Below are positions 18,380 to 25,950 of a stretch of 64,000 nt of DNA, in pieces. The position numbers and the translations under genes were made by a program. This DNA is from Dawidia soli (lineage in GTDB: Bacteria > Bacteroidota > Bacteroidia > Cytophagales > Cyclobacteriaceae), in NCBI RefSeq assembly GCF_018598185.1, contig NZ_JAHESC010000006.1, positions 1-64,000 on the forward strand. Reading direction: 5' to 3'. Every line of letters starts with the position of its first letter. Positions within the stretch are counted from its first letter, which is position 1. Below the pieces are notes generated by a model. That model ran no database searches. It saw only the letters and a program-made list of their open reading frames with translations, and was not told the DNA's origin.

Positions 18380-18940
18380 ATGAAAAAGGTTTTACTTACG
18401 CTGGTTGGTCTGACGTTGTGTAGCACGTTAGCCCTGGCCCAGTGGGGCGATGAAGAAATGGACCAGGATGCCGGCTGGCGCGACCGTATCTTTACGGGCG
18501 GCGGCTTCGGCCTGAGCTTCTCCAACTATTACGACTATGTATCGGTGTCGCCGTTGATCGGCTATCGCCTCACGCCCAAGCTGGCCGCGGGTATACAGGT
18601 GCAGTATCGCTATACCAAATACAAACAATACCAGTTTAAATTCTCTACCAACGATTATGGCGTAAGCCCCTTCGTGCGGTATAACGTGGCAGGGCCTTTC
18701 TTTCTCCACGCCGAGTATGAATACCTGAATTATGAGTTTCCCCTCTCGGTCAACGAGAGTGTCCGCCGTTCGTACAACAGCTTCCTGGCGGGCGGTGGGT
18801 TCTTTCAGCCGCTGGGCCGCTTTGCGGGCTTCTACCTCCTGGCGCTGTATAACTTCAGCTATACCGATCCTGATCCGGGTGAATTCAGCCCGTATGACAG
18901 TCCCCTGGTGCTTCGGGCGGGTGTAACCGCCGGCTTCTGA
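18380..18940 (+). CDS. small outer-membrane beta-barrel protein
   Basis: About 187 residues with a cleavable signal peptide (MKKVLLTLVGLTLCSTLALAQ). The mature part alternates aromatic and small residues in amphipathic strands (FTGGGFGLSFSNYYDYVSVSPLIGYRL; LAAGIQVQYRYTKYKQYQF; FFLHAEYEYLNYEF) and ends LVLRAGVTAGF, an OmpA/OmpW-like barrel pattern of about eight strands. The ATG is used rather than an upstream TTG that overlaps the ftsB-like stop. It lies eight bases after that gene, so they are probably co-transcribed. Function unknown. Confidence 0.8.
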   Translation: MKKVLLTLVGLTLCSTLALAQWGDEEMDQDAGWRDRIFTGGGFGLSFSNYYDYVSVSPLIGYRLTPKLAAGIQVQYRYTKYKQYQFKFSTNDYGVSPFVRYNVAGPFFLHAEYEYLNYEFPLSVNESVRRSYNSFLAGGGFFQPLGRFAGFYLLALYNFSYTDPDPGEFSPYDSPLVLRAGVTAGF

Positions 18941-20023
18941 TCAGGCCAATACCAGGCCGAAGCGTTCGCCCAGGATCTTCAAGTCCTCTACCACCTTGGG
19001 GTTGACGGGGATTCCTGTTTGCATGCGCTGCGCGCTCATCTCGCGCTCGGGGTCACCGGGGATCAGCACACGTTCCTGACCTTCTACGGGCTTGGCGGCG
19101 CGAAAGCGTGTGATCCAATTATCCATATGGCTTTTAAACTCCGCGGCGGGCCGGAAAGCGTCTACCCGCATGGCGCCGAAGAAGTGGCCTATGCCGTCGC
19201 CTACGGGGTCTGCCGGCGGGCTCAGGAAGGCCACAAAGGGCGGCACCCAGGGGCCATAGTTCGCGCCCGACAATACCGCCGAGAATATATCCACCCATGC
19301 ACCCAGACAGTAGCCTTTGTGGCTGCCGTGCTCGCGGTCGCTGCCCAGGGGGATGAGGGCACCACCGTTTTTGGCTTCGTTCGGATCGGTGGAAGGTTTG
19401 CCGTCTTTTGTCTGGATCCAGCCGATGGGCGCCTGCTGGGCCTTGCGCTGTAATATTTCCAGTTTGCCGTTGGCGGCTGTTGTGGTGGCGAAGTCCGCCA
19501 CGAAGGGCGGCTGGCTGCCGGCGGGTATGGCCACGGCAATGGGGTTGGTGCCCAGCAGCCGCTCGATGGAAAATGTGGGCGCCACGAGGGGGCTGGCATT
19601 GGTCATGGCAATGCCGATCATGTCGTGCTCCAGGGCCATCATAGCGTGGTGGCCGGCAATGCCAAAGTGGTTGGAGTTCTTTACCGCCACCCAGCCGGTG
19701 CCGGCAACTTTGGCTTTGGCAATGGCAATCTCCATGGCCCTGGGCGCCACGACCAGGCCCAGGCCGCTGTCGCCGTCTACCACGGCCGTGCTGGGTGACT
19801 CGTGCACGATGCGTACAGCAGGCGTAGCGTTGACGCGGCGGGCCTCCCACAGCCGTACATACCCGGAAAGCCGTGCAATGCCGTGTGAATCGATGCCGCG
19901 CAGGTCGGCATTCAACAATACTTCCGTGGCCAGCGTAGCCTCGGCCGGCGGGCATCCGATCTTCTCAAAAATCCGCAGCGTAAAGTCCTGTAGCTGACGG
20001 TAGGTATATACGGGATCTGTCAT
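18941..20023 (-). CDS. malate/L-lactate dehydrogenase, type 2 (Ldh_2 family)
   Basis: About 360-residue NAD(P)-dependent oxidoreductase of the family that includes malate, L-lactate, ureidoglycolate and sulfolactate dehydrogenases; the substrate cannot be told from sequence alone. Family motifs are LRGIDSHGIARL near the start, VAVKNSNHFGIAGHHAMMA, and PFVADFATTTAANGKLE. The last two are the cofactor and catalytic regions. An in-frame ATG nine bases further upstream lies inside a TATCTTTG box, so the second ATG (MTDPVYTYRQ) is chosen. Its stop codon abuts that of the convergent barrel gene. Confidence 0.9.
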   Translation of the reverse strand: MTDPVYTYRQLQDFTLRIFEKIGCPPAEATLATEVLLNADLRGIDSHGIARLSGYVRLWEARRVNATPAVRIVHESPSTAVVDGDSGLGLVVAPRAMEIAIAKAKVAGTGWVAVKNSNHFGIAGHHAMMALEHDMIGIAMTNASPLVAPTFSIERLLGTNPIAVAIPAGSQPPFVADFATTTAANGKLEILQRKAQQAPIGWIQTKDGKPSTDPNEAKNGGALIPLGSDREHGSHKGYCLGAWVDIFSAVLSGANYGPWVPPFVAFLSPPADPVGDGIGHFFGAMRVDAFRPAAEFKSHMDNWITRFRAAKPVEGQERVLIPGDPEREMSAQRMQTGIPVNPKVVEDLKILGERFGLVLA

Positions 20024-20029
20024 GGGCCT

Positions 20030-20037
20030 CAAAGATA
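20030..20037 (-). promoter_or_regulatory. promoter of the dehydrogenase gene, TATCTTTG
   Basis: On the minus strand TATCTTTG matches TAnnTTTG; a T-rich TTTTTTCGA lies at the -33 distance. The box overlaps the first possible ATG and ends six bases before the second, so the mRNA would be leaderless or nearly so. Confidence 0.5.
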
Positions 20038-20082
20038 GGGCTTTCTTTAATCGAAAAAATAGTTCTAATTTTGGGATATGTG

Positions 20083-20097
20083 CGGCTTGACAAGCCG
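20083..20097. promoter_or_regulatory. perfect palindrome in a divergent promoter region
   Basis: CGGCTTG-A-CAAGCCG is a perfect inverted repeat with 7-bp arms and a one-base centre. It lies between the dehydrogenase (minus) and the TonB receptor (plus), a good location for a dimeric operator. No cognate regulator is encoded next to it. Confidence 0.4.
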
Positions 20098-20204
20098 GTT
20101 CTATTACATACTACACGCCTTTTTACATCTGGCATAATTCTTAATTCCTGTCCGCGGTCTGCATGACCCCAACCCCTTAGACTATCTAACTGTACCCTGA
20201 TGAT

Positions 20205-22178
20205 ATGATGAAGAAGTATACCTGTGCACTTCTGCTCTTACTTTCCGCCTGTTGGGCCGGCGCCCAGGACCTGGACTCTCTCCTGAATCTCAATGCCTTT
20301 ACCGAAGAGAGCGCGCTGCAAAAGATCCTCAATAAAAACGTAGCGGTATCCGCGCAAAAGCTTTCCGCCCGTGAGACACCCGGCATCATCAGCCTGGTCA
20401 CGGCCGAAGAAATTCAGAACAGCGGCGCCCGCGACCTCACCGACGTGCTGCGCATGATCCCCGGCTTTGATGTATTGCAAGATCTGCAGTTTGTCATGGG
20501 CATCGGTCTGCGCGGCAGCTGGGCCAACGAAGGCAAAGTATTGGTCATGGTCGATGGACAGCCGTTCAACGACCTGCTATACCAGGGCGTTGCCGTAGGC
20601 AACCGGTTTCCGGTGGATGCCATCGAGCGGATCGAAATCATCCGCGGCCCGGGCTCTGCCATCTATGGCGGCTCGGCGGAATACGGGGTGATCAACATTC
20701 TCACAAAAGCGGCGAACAGCCTAAACGGTGTAGCGGTATATGGCACCGGCGGCTTTCATGCAGACGCTGTCGGCCGCACCAACGGGGGCGTTATGGCCGC
20801 GCATAAAAGCGATGATTTTGCGTGGGACCTGTCGGCCTTTGCCGGCCAGGGCATCGTCAGCGACGCCTCACCCTATGCCGACGCCATTCAGCAATACGAC
20901 GCGTCGGATCTCGCTCAAACCACCCAGGCAGACCCGCTCAATCTGAACCTGGGCTTGCGCTACAAGAACCTCGCATTCCGCACGATGTACGACCAGTTTG
21001 AGACGTCCGATCCGCTGCTGGATATATCGTTTAAAAACTTTTTTGCAGACCTCCGTTATGAATGGGCCATCACCCATAAGCTGAAGCTGGTGCCGCAGGT
21101 GAAATATTACAACCAGGTGCCGTGGACCTATGGCTCGAAAGGAGAGACCCCTGACTTTGAGGCCCGCGCCACACGCCTGCTCACCGAGGTGGACGCCGCC
21201 TATGAATTCTCCCGCAAAGCCAGTGTCAATTTCGGCGCGCTATACTTCCACGACAACGGCGACTATCAAATAGTCCCGGATAATTTCACGGGTACGCGTG
21301 ATCTCAACCTGGATAATATGGCGTTCTACGCGCAGGGCCTCTTCAAGCACCGTCTGGCCAACGCCACCATAGGCTTCCGCTACGAAAAGAACAACCGCTA
21401 TGGCGCTGCCTTCGTGCCGCGCCTGGCGTTGACCAAGAAGATCGAGAACCTTCATTTTAAAGTATTGTACAGCCAGGCCTTCCGTGCGCCGTCGTTGCAG
21501 AATATAAACATTGCCAGGACCGGTGACATCAAGCCGGAGAAGTCCGATGTATTTGAACTGGAGCTGGGCTATCAATTCACACCGGAAATGTTATTGTCCC
21601 TGAATGCCTTCAGCATCAGCACGCGCCGCATCATGATCTACGGTTCGGAAGGTACGGACGATTCGTTTCAGGAGTGGTATGAAAATGATACCAAGAGCGG
21701 CAGCCAGGGATTGGAGCTGGTGTATAGCATTCGCCGCAAGGTGTGGTATGGCAGCCTGACGTACTCGTACAGCCGCGCGATCAGCGGCAACACGGTGGAA
21801 GTATACGAAGTGCCGCAGACCGACAGACAATACGCCGGTTTCCCGGCGCACAAGGTGACGGTGAGCACCAGCATCAATGCTACGCCGCACTTCACAGTCA
21901 ACCCCACCTTGATCTATGCCGGCAAACGGTATGCGTATACGCAACTGGACGATGAAGATACGCCCGTCAGCACGGAGCTCGACCCGTACCTGCTGGCCAA
22001 CATCTTCCTGAACTACCGCGACCTGCTGCCGGGGCTCACGGCCGGCATCGGTGCGTACGATGTGTTCAACGAGCGCCCTGCCATCGCGCAGGCCTACAAC
22101 GGCGAGTATGCGCCCATACCCGGTCGGAGCCGGGAGTATATTGTGAAACTTGCCTACCAGATCAACTTCAAGAAGTAA
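20205..22178 (+). CDS. TonB-dependent outer-membrane receptor
   Basis: 657 residues with signal peptide (MMKKYTCALLLLLSACWAGAQ), a plug domain (about 45-165; KLSARETPGIISLVTAEEIQNSGARDLTDVL, DAIERIEIIRGPGSAIYGGSAEYGVINILTK) and a C-terminal 22-strand barrel ending IVKLAYQINFKK. It lacks the N-terminal carboxypeptidase-like extension of SusC proteins and looks like a BtuB/FepA-sized receptor. The ligand is unknown. It is followed after five bases by a YfiR-like gene, a pairing that suggests a joint function; a second ATG one codon in is equally possible. Confidence 0.92.
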   Translation: MMKKYTCALLLLLSACWAGAQDLDSLLNLNAFTEESALQKILNKNVAVSAQKLSARETPGIISLVTAEEIQNSGARDLTDVLRMIPGFDVLQDLQFVMGIGLRGSWANEGKVLVMVDGQPFNDLLYQGVAVGNRFPVDAIERIEIIRGPGSAIYGGSAEYGVINILTKAANSLNGVAVYGTGGFHADAVGRTNGGVMAAHKSDDFAWDLSAFAGQGIVSDASPYADAIQQYDASDLAQTTQADPLNLNLGLRYKNLAFRTMYDQFETSDPLLDISFKNFFADLRYEWAITHKLKLVPQVKYYNQVPWTYGSKGETPDFEARATRLLTEVDAAYEFSRKASVNFGALYFHDNGDYQIVPDNFTGTRDLNLDNMAFYAQGLFKHRLANATIGFRYEKNNRYGAAFVPRLALTKKIENLHFKVLYSQAFRAPSLQNINIARTGDIKPEKSDVFELELGYQFTPEMLLSLNAFSISTRRIMIYGSEGTDDSFQEWYENDTKSGSQGLELVYSIRRKVWYGSLTYSYSRAISGNTVEVYEVPQTDRQYAGFPAHKVTVSTSINATPHFTVNPTLIYAGKRYAYTQLDDEDTPVSTELDPYLLANIFLNYRDLLPGLTAGIGAYDVFNERPAIAQAYNGEYAPIPGRSREYIVKLAYQINFKK

Positions 22179-22183
22179 GCCGT

Positions 22184-22693
22184 ATGCGGACCCTCAAACT
22201 ATATATTGTATTGGCCTTTTGCCTGACAGCTGTTTCCGCCAGGGCGCAGACCACGAACTACCAGGTATACGCACTCTTCGTCATGAACATCGCCAAATAC
22301 TCATCCTGGCCGAGCCCCGACGGCGAGCTGCGCATTACGGTATTCGGCAAATCAAAAGCCTATGACGAATTGCTCAAGCATAACGGCAAGAACGTTAACG
22401 GACACCTGGTAAAAGTCACCCAGGTGGAGAACGCAGCGGACATCGGCCAGCCGCACGTGCTTTACCTGGCCGACGGCAAGAGCGGCAGCCTGGACGAGAT
22501 CATCAAAGCCACGCATGGCAAACCGGTCATGATCATCACCGAGCGCGAGGGCCTGTATAAAAAGGGGGCTGGTTTCAGCTTTGTCGTCATGGACAACAGC
22601 ACGCTGCGCTTTGATATCAACAACACCGACCTGGAGAAACGATCGATAAAAGTGTCGAAGAGCCTTTCGGCCCTGGCCAATACGATGATCTAA
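22184..22693 (+). CDS. YfiR-like periplasmic protein (DUF4154)
   Basis: 169 residues with a signal peptide (MRTLKLYIVLAFCLTAVSARAQ). The mature domain (YALFVMNIAKYSSWPSPDGELRITVFGKS... HVLYLADGKSGSLDEIIKATHGKPVMIITE... FVVMDNSTLRFDINNTDLEKRSIKVSKSLSALA) matches the YfiR/DUF4154 fold. In Pseudomonas YfiR represses the diguanylate cyclase YfiN and is held by disulfides; the mature protein here has no cysteine and no YfiN is encoded nearby. It probably works with the TonB receptor encoded immediately before it. Confidence 0.85.
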   Translation: MRTLKLYIVLAFCLTAVSARAQTTNYQVYALFVMNIAKYSSWPSPDGELRITVFGKSKAYDELLKHNGKNVNGHLVKVTQVENAADIGQPHVLYLADGKSGSLDEIIKATHGKPVMIITEREGLYKKGAGFSFVVMDNSTLRFDINNTDLEKRSIKVSKSLSALANTMI

Positions 22694-22706
22694 GAAGAAG
22701 GGTAGA

Positions 22707-22729
22707 GCCTGCCTGGCGGCAGGACAGGC
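22707..22729. repeat. REP-like CCTG-rich palindrome, copy 1
   Basis: GCCTGCCTGG-CGG-CAGGACAGGC forms an imperfect inverted repeat between two convergent genes. Its CCTG/CAGG and GACAGGC cores recur near 45.07 kb and 57.1 kb, always between genes. It may also help terminate the flanking transcripts. Confidence 0.55.
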
Positions 22730-23521
22730 CTATTGCAGGCGAATAAGGTAGCTCTTCGGCCAAAGCTTACCGGTGATGAGCAGCGCCTTGGAGTTAGCGT
22801 CGTAGGCAATGCCGTTCAGTACGTTGGCTTCCGGATACATGACCCGGATCTGCTCGCCAATGGCCGAGAGATCGATGCGGCCTACCACTTTGCCCGTGGC
22901 CGGGTCGATCTTCAGGATCCAGTTGGTGTTCCACACGTTGGCGAAAACATAGCCGTCGATGTATTCCAGCTCATTGAGCTCTTTTACCCGGGTACCGCCG
23001 TCCATGACGGTGATGGAGCGTACGGGTTTTAGCGTAGCGGTGTCCAGGAAGTGCAGTTTAAAGGAGCCGTCGCTCATGATGAGGTTCTTGCCGTCGTGGG
23101 TCAGGCCCCAGCCCTGGGTGTCGTAGGTGAATTCTCTGAGCTTCTTGTAGGTGCGGGCGTCGTAGACAAATCCTGTCTTTTCTTCCCATGTAAGCTGATA
23201 GATCTTGTTGTTCAATACGGTGATGCCTTCGCCAAAGTACTGGCCGGGCAACGTTACCTTCTTGTCGTGTTCACCGGAGCTTGCGTTCACTTCGGCGATC
23301 CATGAGCGGTTGGGCTGGCCGGTGCTTTCCAGGATCTTGTTCTGGTAGATCACCAGGCCCTGTGTCCACGCCTCGGTGTTGTGTGGAAGTGTACTGATCA
23401 GCGTGTAGTGGATCGCCATGGGATTGGAAGCGGCTTCTTCTTCCGAGGCCTGCTTCTTCGTACACGATAAAAGGATCACGGGGAGGAGAACAGGGAGTAT
23501 GAAGGGGAAGCGCTTGCTCAT
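22730..23521 (-). CDS. glutaminyl-peptide cyclotransferase, lipoprotein
   Basis: 263 residues. It begins with a lipoprotein signal (lipobox LLSC, Cys20), then a five-bladed propeller of the plant/bacterial glutamine cyclotransferase type: AWTQGLVIYQNKILESTG, YFGEGITVLNNKIYQLTW, GWGLTHDGKNLIMSDGS, ELEYIDGYVFANVW and VLNGIAYDANSKALLITGK. The family converts N-terminal Gln to pyroglutamate, protecting exported proteins; in Bacteroidota many T9SS/Sec substrates begin with Gln after signal cleavage, as several in this window do (AQ|Q, A|QD). Attachment and periplasmic location follow from the lipobox. Confidence 0.9.
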   Translation of the reverse strand: MSKRFPFILPVLLPVILLSCTKKQASEEEAASNPMAIHYTLISTLPHNTEAWTQGLVIYQNKILESTGQPNRSWIAEVNASSGEHDKKVTLPGQYFGEGITVLNNKIYQLTWEEKTGFVYDARTYKKLREFTYDTQGWGLTHDGKNLIMSDGSFKLHFLDTATLKPVRSITVMDGGTRVKELNELEYIDGYVFANVWNTNWILKIDPATGKVVGRIDLSAIGEQIRVMYPEANVLNGIAYDANSKALLITGKLWPKSYLIRLQ

Positions 23522-23619
23522 GGGGTGCCTGTAGTAGTTGTTTGGTTCCGAAAAGAAGTAAAATTATTACTAATCGGCAACTGGCTCGTAGGGCGCCTGC
23601 TGCGGTAGCACATTATTGG

Positions 23620-25815
23620 TTACCCGCCGTTGGATTCGATGATCTCGATCTCCGTGCGGCGGTTGATGGCGCGGCCTTCTTCTTCGTCGTCGTTACTTAC
23701 GATTGGTTTCTCTGCCCCAAAGCCTTTTGCCGACACGCGCGTGGCGGCAATACCATGCTGAACCAGGTAGTCTACCACGGCGCTGGCCCGTTTCAACGAC
23801 AGTACCTTGTTGTTGGCGGCGTTACCGGTGTTGTCTGTGTGACCGTTGATCTGTACGACCAGGTGCGGTTGCGTGACCAGCAGCTCGCGGATCTTTTCCA
23901 CTTCGGCCACCGACTCGGTCTTCAGCTCTGACTGGCCCACGTCAAAGAACACGTTCTTCAAGACGGCAATAGAGCCGACCTCGGCCTTTACCATGATGAT
24001 GTGTGTATCGATCTCCTGGAACTCGGCAAACGCCGGCAGGTTAAAGTTGATGGAGTTAAAGAGGTAGCCACTGCGCTCGGTAGACACACCGTAGTTACCG
24101 CCGTGCGGGATCGTCAGCTCGAAGTCACCCGTCTCGGCGTTCGAGTTGATGCGGGTCACTACTTTGCCGGTTTCGTTGTTCACGAGGGAGATCACCGCGC
24201 CCAGAGGCTTTGCCGTTGTCTCGTCGATCACTTTACCTTTCAGGATCGTTACGACCTTGGCATCCTTGCTTTGCTGAATGCTGGGGTCTATATATTCTTC
24301 CACCTTCGGCGCCTCGGCAACTACCACCGGGGCAGGTTCTACCGGCTTGGGTTCTTCTTTCTTAGGCTCTTCTACCACGGGCTTGGGTTCTTCCACCACG
24401 GGCGGCGGCGGTGCCTCTACCTTCGGTGTTTCCACGACCGCCGGGACGACCTCTGCCGGCGGCGGTGTGGTCACCACCGGCTCTTCAACCTTTGGCTGCT
24501 CCACGACAGGTTCTGCCACGGGCGTTACCACGGGTTGTACCGGCGGCTCGTTGCTCGCCAGCAGCAGGGGTTTGTCTTCTTTCGGCGGCAGGAACGTTAC
24601 TTTGTAAATGTCGGCGCTGCCCAGGCCATCGGCGCGCAGGGTTGAGTAGTGGCCTGTCTTTTTATCTTCGGAGATCGAGAAGAAACCGTCATACTCCATG
24701 GAGTTGACCGGGTAGCCCAGGTTGACGGGACGCGTCCACTTGCCGTTCTTAAATTCGGTCATGAAGATGTCGTTGCTGCCCATGCTGGGGTGCCCGTCGG
24801 ACGAAAAATACAGTGTTACGCCGTCGGGGTGAATATAGGGCGAGTCTTCGTTGCCCGGGGTATTGATCGCAGGCCCCAGGTTAACGGCCTTGCCCCACTG
24901 ACCCTTCGCGTCGAGCTCGCTCACCCAGATGTCAAGCTCGCCGCGCCCTCCCGGGCGGTTGCTGGAGAAAAAGAGCCTTTTACCATCGGCCGAGATACAC
25001 GCCGACGTTTCCCAGAACATCGGGGTGTTGATATTCTTATTCAGCGGCACCGGCTTTGACCAGTCGCCATTCTCGCGTGTCGACATCAGGATGTCACCCG
25101 CGCCTTCTTCGTAGTACAACAACAGCGTGTTGCCGTCGGCAGAGAGCGACGCGGCGGCATCGTTAAACTTGATGTTGATGTTCGGGCTGATCTTCTGCGG
25201 CGGCCCCCAGTTCTCTCCCACCTTCTGGGAAATATAAATGTCTTCGAAGTTGGTGCCGCTTTTGATCTTATAGTCGTCTTCCGAACGGTTGGAGGTAAAG
25301 ATCATCGTCTTGCCATCGGCCGTTACCAGGGGTGAGTATTCGTGAAACGAAGAGTTCACTTCACCCCCCGCATTTTCAATGAGTACGTTCACCGGCTTGC
25401 GCGTGAGCGAGTCGCCGATCTCGCATTCAAAGATCTTTTCCGTGGCGACTTCCGCCAGCTTCTTGTTCTTGCGGCGAAACTCTTCGTAGTGCTCGCGCGC
25501 CTTGGCATACTGGTGGTCGTTTTGATACGCCATGCCGAGGTAGTAGTCGATGTCGGGATCGACGGTAGGTTTGGCCCGGTAGGCCTTTTCCAGGAAGGCG
25601 GCAGCGCGTGATTTCTTTTCGGTATAGAGGTAGCTGAACCCGATCTTAAAGTTGAGGTCGGGGTCGTCAGAATTGCCCAGCGACAGATAGGCCGCCAGGG
25701 CGTTGGTGTAATCCTTCTTATTGTAATAACGATCGCCCTTCTCCATAGCAGACTGGCACACGCCAGACACGGTCAGGCAGGACAGGAGCGTTAGCGTTAT
25801 GAGTAGCTTATCCAT
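23620..25815 (-). CDS. PorE-like envelope protein: TPR, PD40 propeller, CRD, OmpA domain
   Basis: 731 residues. Signal peptide MDKLLITLTLLSCLTVSGVCQ; TPR helices (about 22-120; GDRYYNKKDYTNALAAYLSLG); PD40/WD40-like propeller (about 150-400; FHEYSPLVTADGKTMIFTSNR, repeated SADG/SPYIHPDG motifs); a Pro/Glu/Val-rich linker (about 415-510); a carboxypeptidase-regulatory domain; and a C-terminal OmpA peptidoglycan-binding domain (NGHTDNTGNAANNKVLSLKRA). This domain order is that of PorE, which anchors the T9SS to peptidoglycan in Porphyromonas. A T9SS cargo gene occurs at 46 kb. An upstream in-frame ATG would add 40 residues before the signal peptide and is rejected. Confidence 0.88.
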   Translation of the reverse strand: MDKLLITLTLLSCLTVSGVCQSAMEKGDRYYNKKDYTNALAAYLSLGNSDDPDLNFKIGFSYLYTEKKSRAAAFLEKAYRAKPTVDPDIDYYLGMAYQNDHQYAKAREHYEEFRRKNKKLAEVATEKIFECEIGDSLTRKPVNVLIENAGGEVNSSFHEYSPLVTADGKTMIFTSNRSEDDYKIKSGTNFEDIYISQKVGENWGPPQKISPNINIKFNDAAASLSADGNTLLLYYEEGAGDILMSTRENGDWSKPVPLNKNINTPMFWETSACISADGKRLFFSSNRPGGRGELDIWVSELDAKGQWGKAVNLGPAINTPGNEDSPYIHPDGVTLYFSSDGHPSMGSNDIFMTEFKNGKWTRPVNLGYPVNSMEYDGFFSISEDKKTGHYSTLRADGLGSADIYKVTFLPPKEDKPLLLASNEPPVQPVVTPVAEPVVEQPKVEEPVVTTPPPAEVVPAVVETPKVEAPPPPVVEEPKPVVEEPKKEEPKPVEPAPVVVAEAPKVEEYIDPSIQQSKDAKVVTILKGKVIDETTAKPLGAVISLVNNETGKVVTRINSNAETGDFELTIPHGGNYGVSTERSGYLFNSINFNLPAFAEFQEIDTHIIMVKAEVGSIAVLKNVFFDVGQSELKTESVAEVEKIRELLVTQPHLVVQINGHTDNTGNAANNKVLSLKRASAVVDYLVQHGIAATRVSAKGFGAEKPIVSNDDEEEGRAINRRTEIEIIESNGG

Positions 25816-25950
25816 GGGAATGGATAGTGTTTTAAGGGCGAAAAATTCTTGTAAATGTACTGAAAAATAGGCGCTTAATCGGTGTCTGCCGAGGCGTCTG
25901 GCGACTGTTGACCCCATTTTGCCGATCGATTTCATTACCCCGGTAAGAGA

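Noticed and set aside
25816-25935. N-terminal extension of the PorE-like protein
   Set aside because: The extra 40 residues are Arg-rich and would bury the signal peptide; the internal ATG gives a clean signal.
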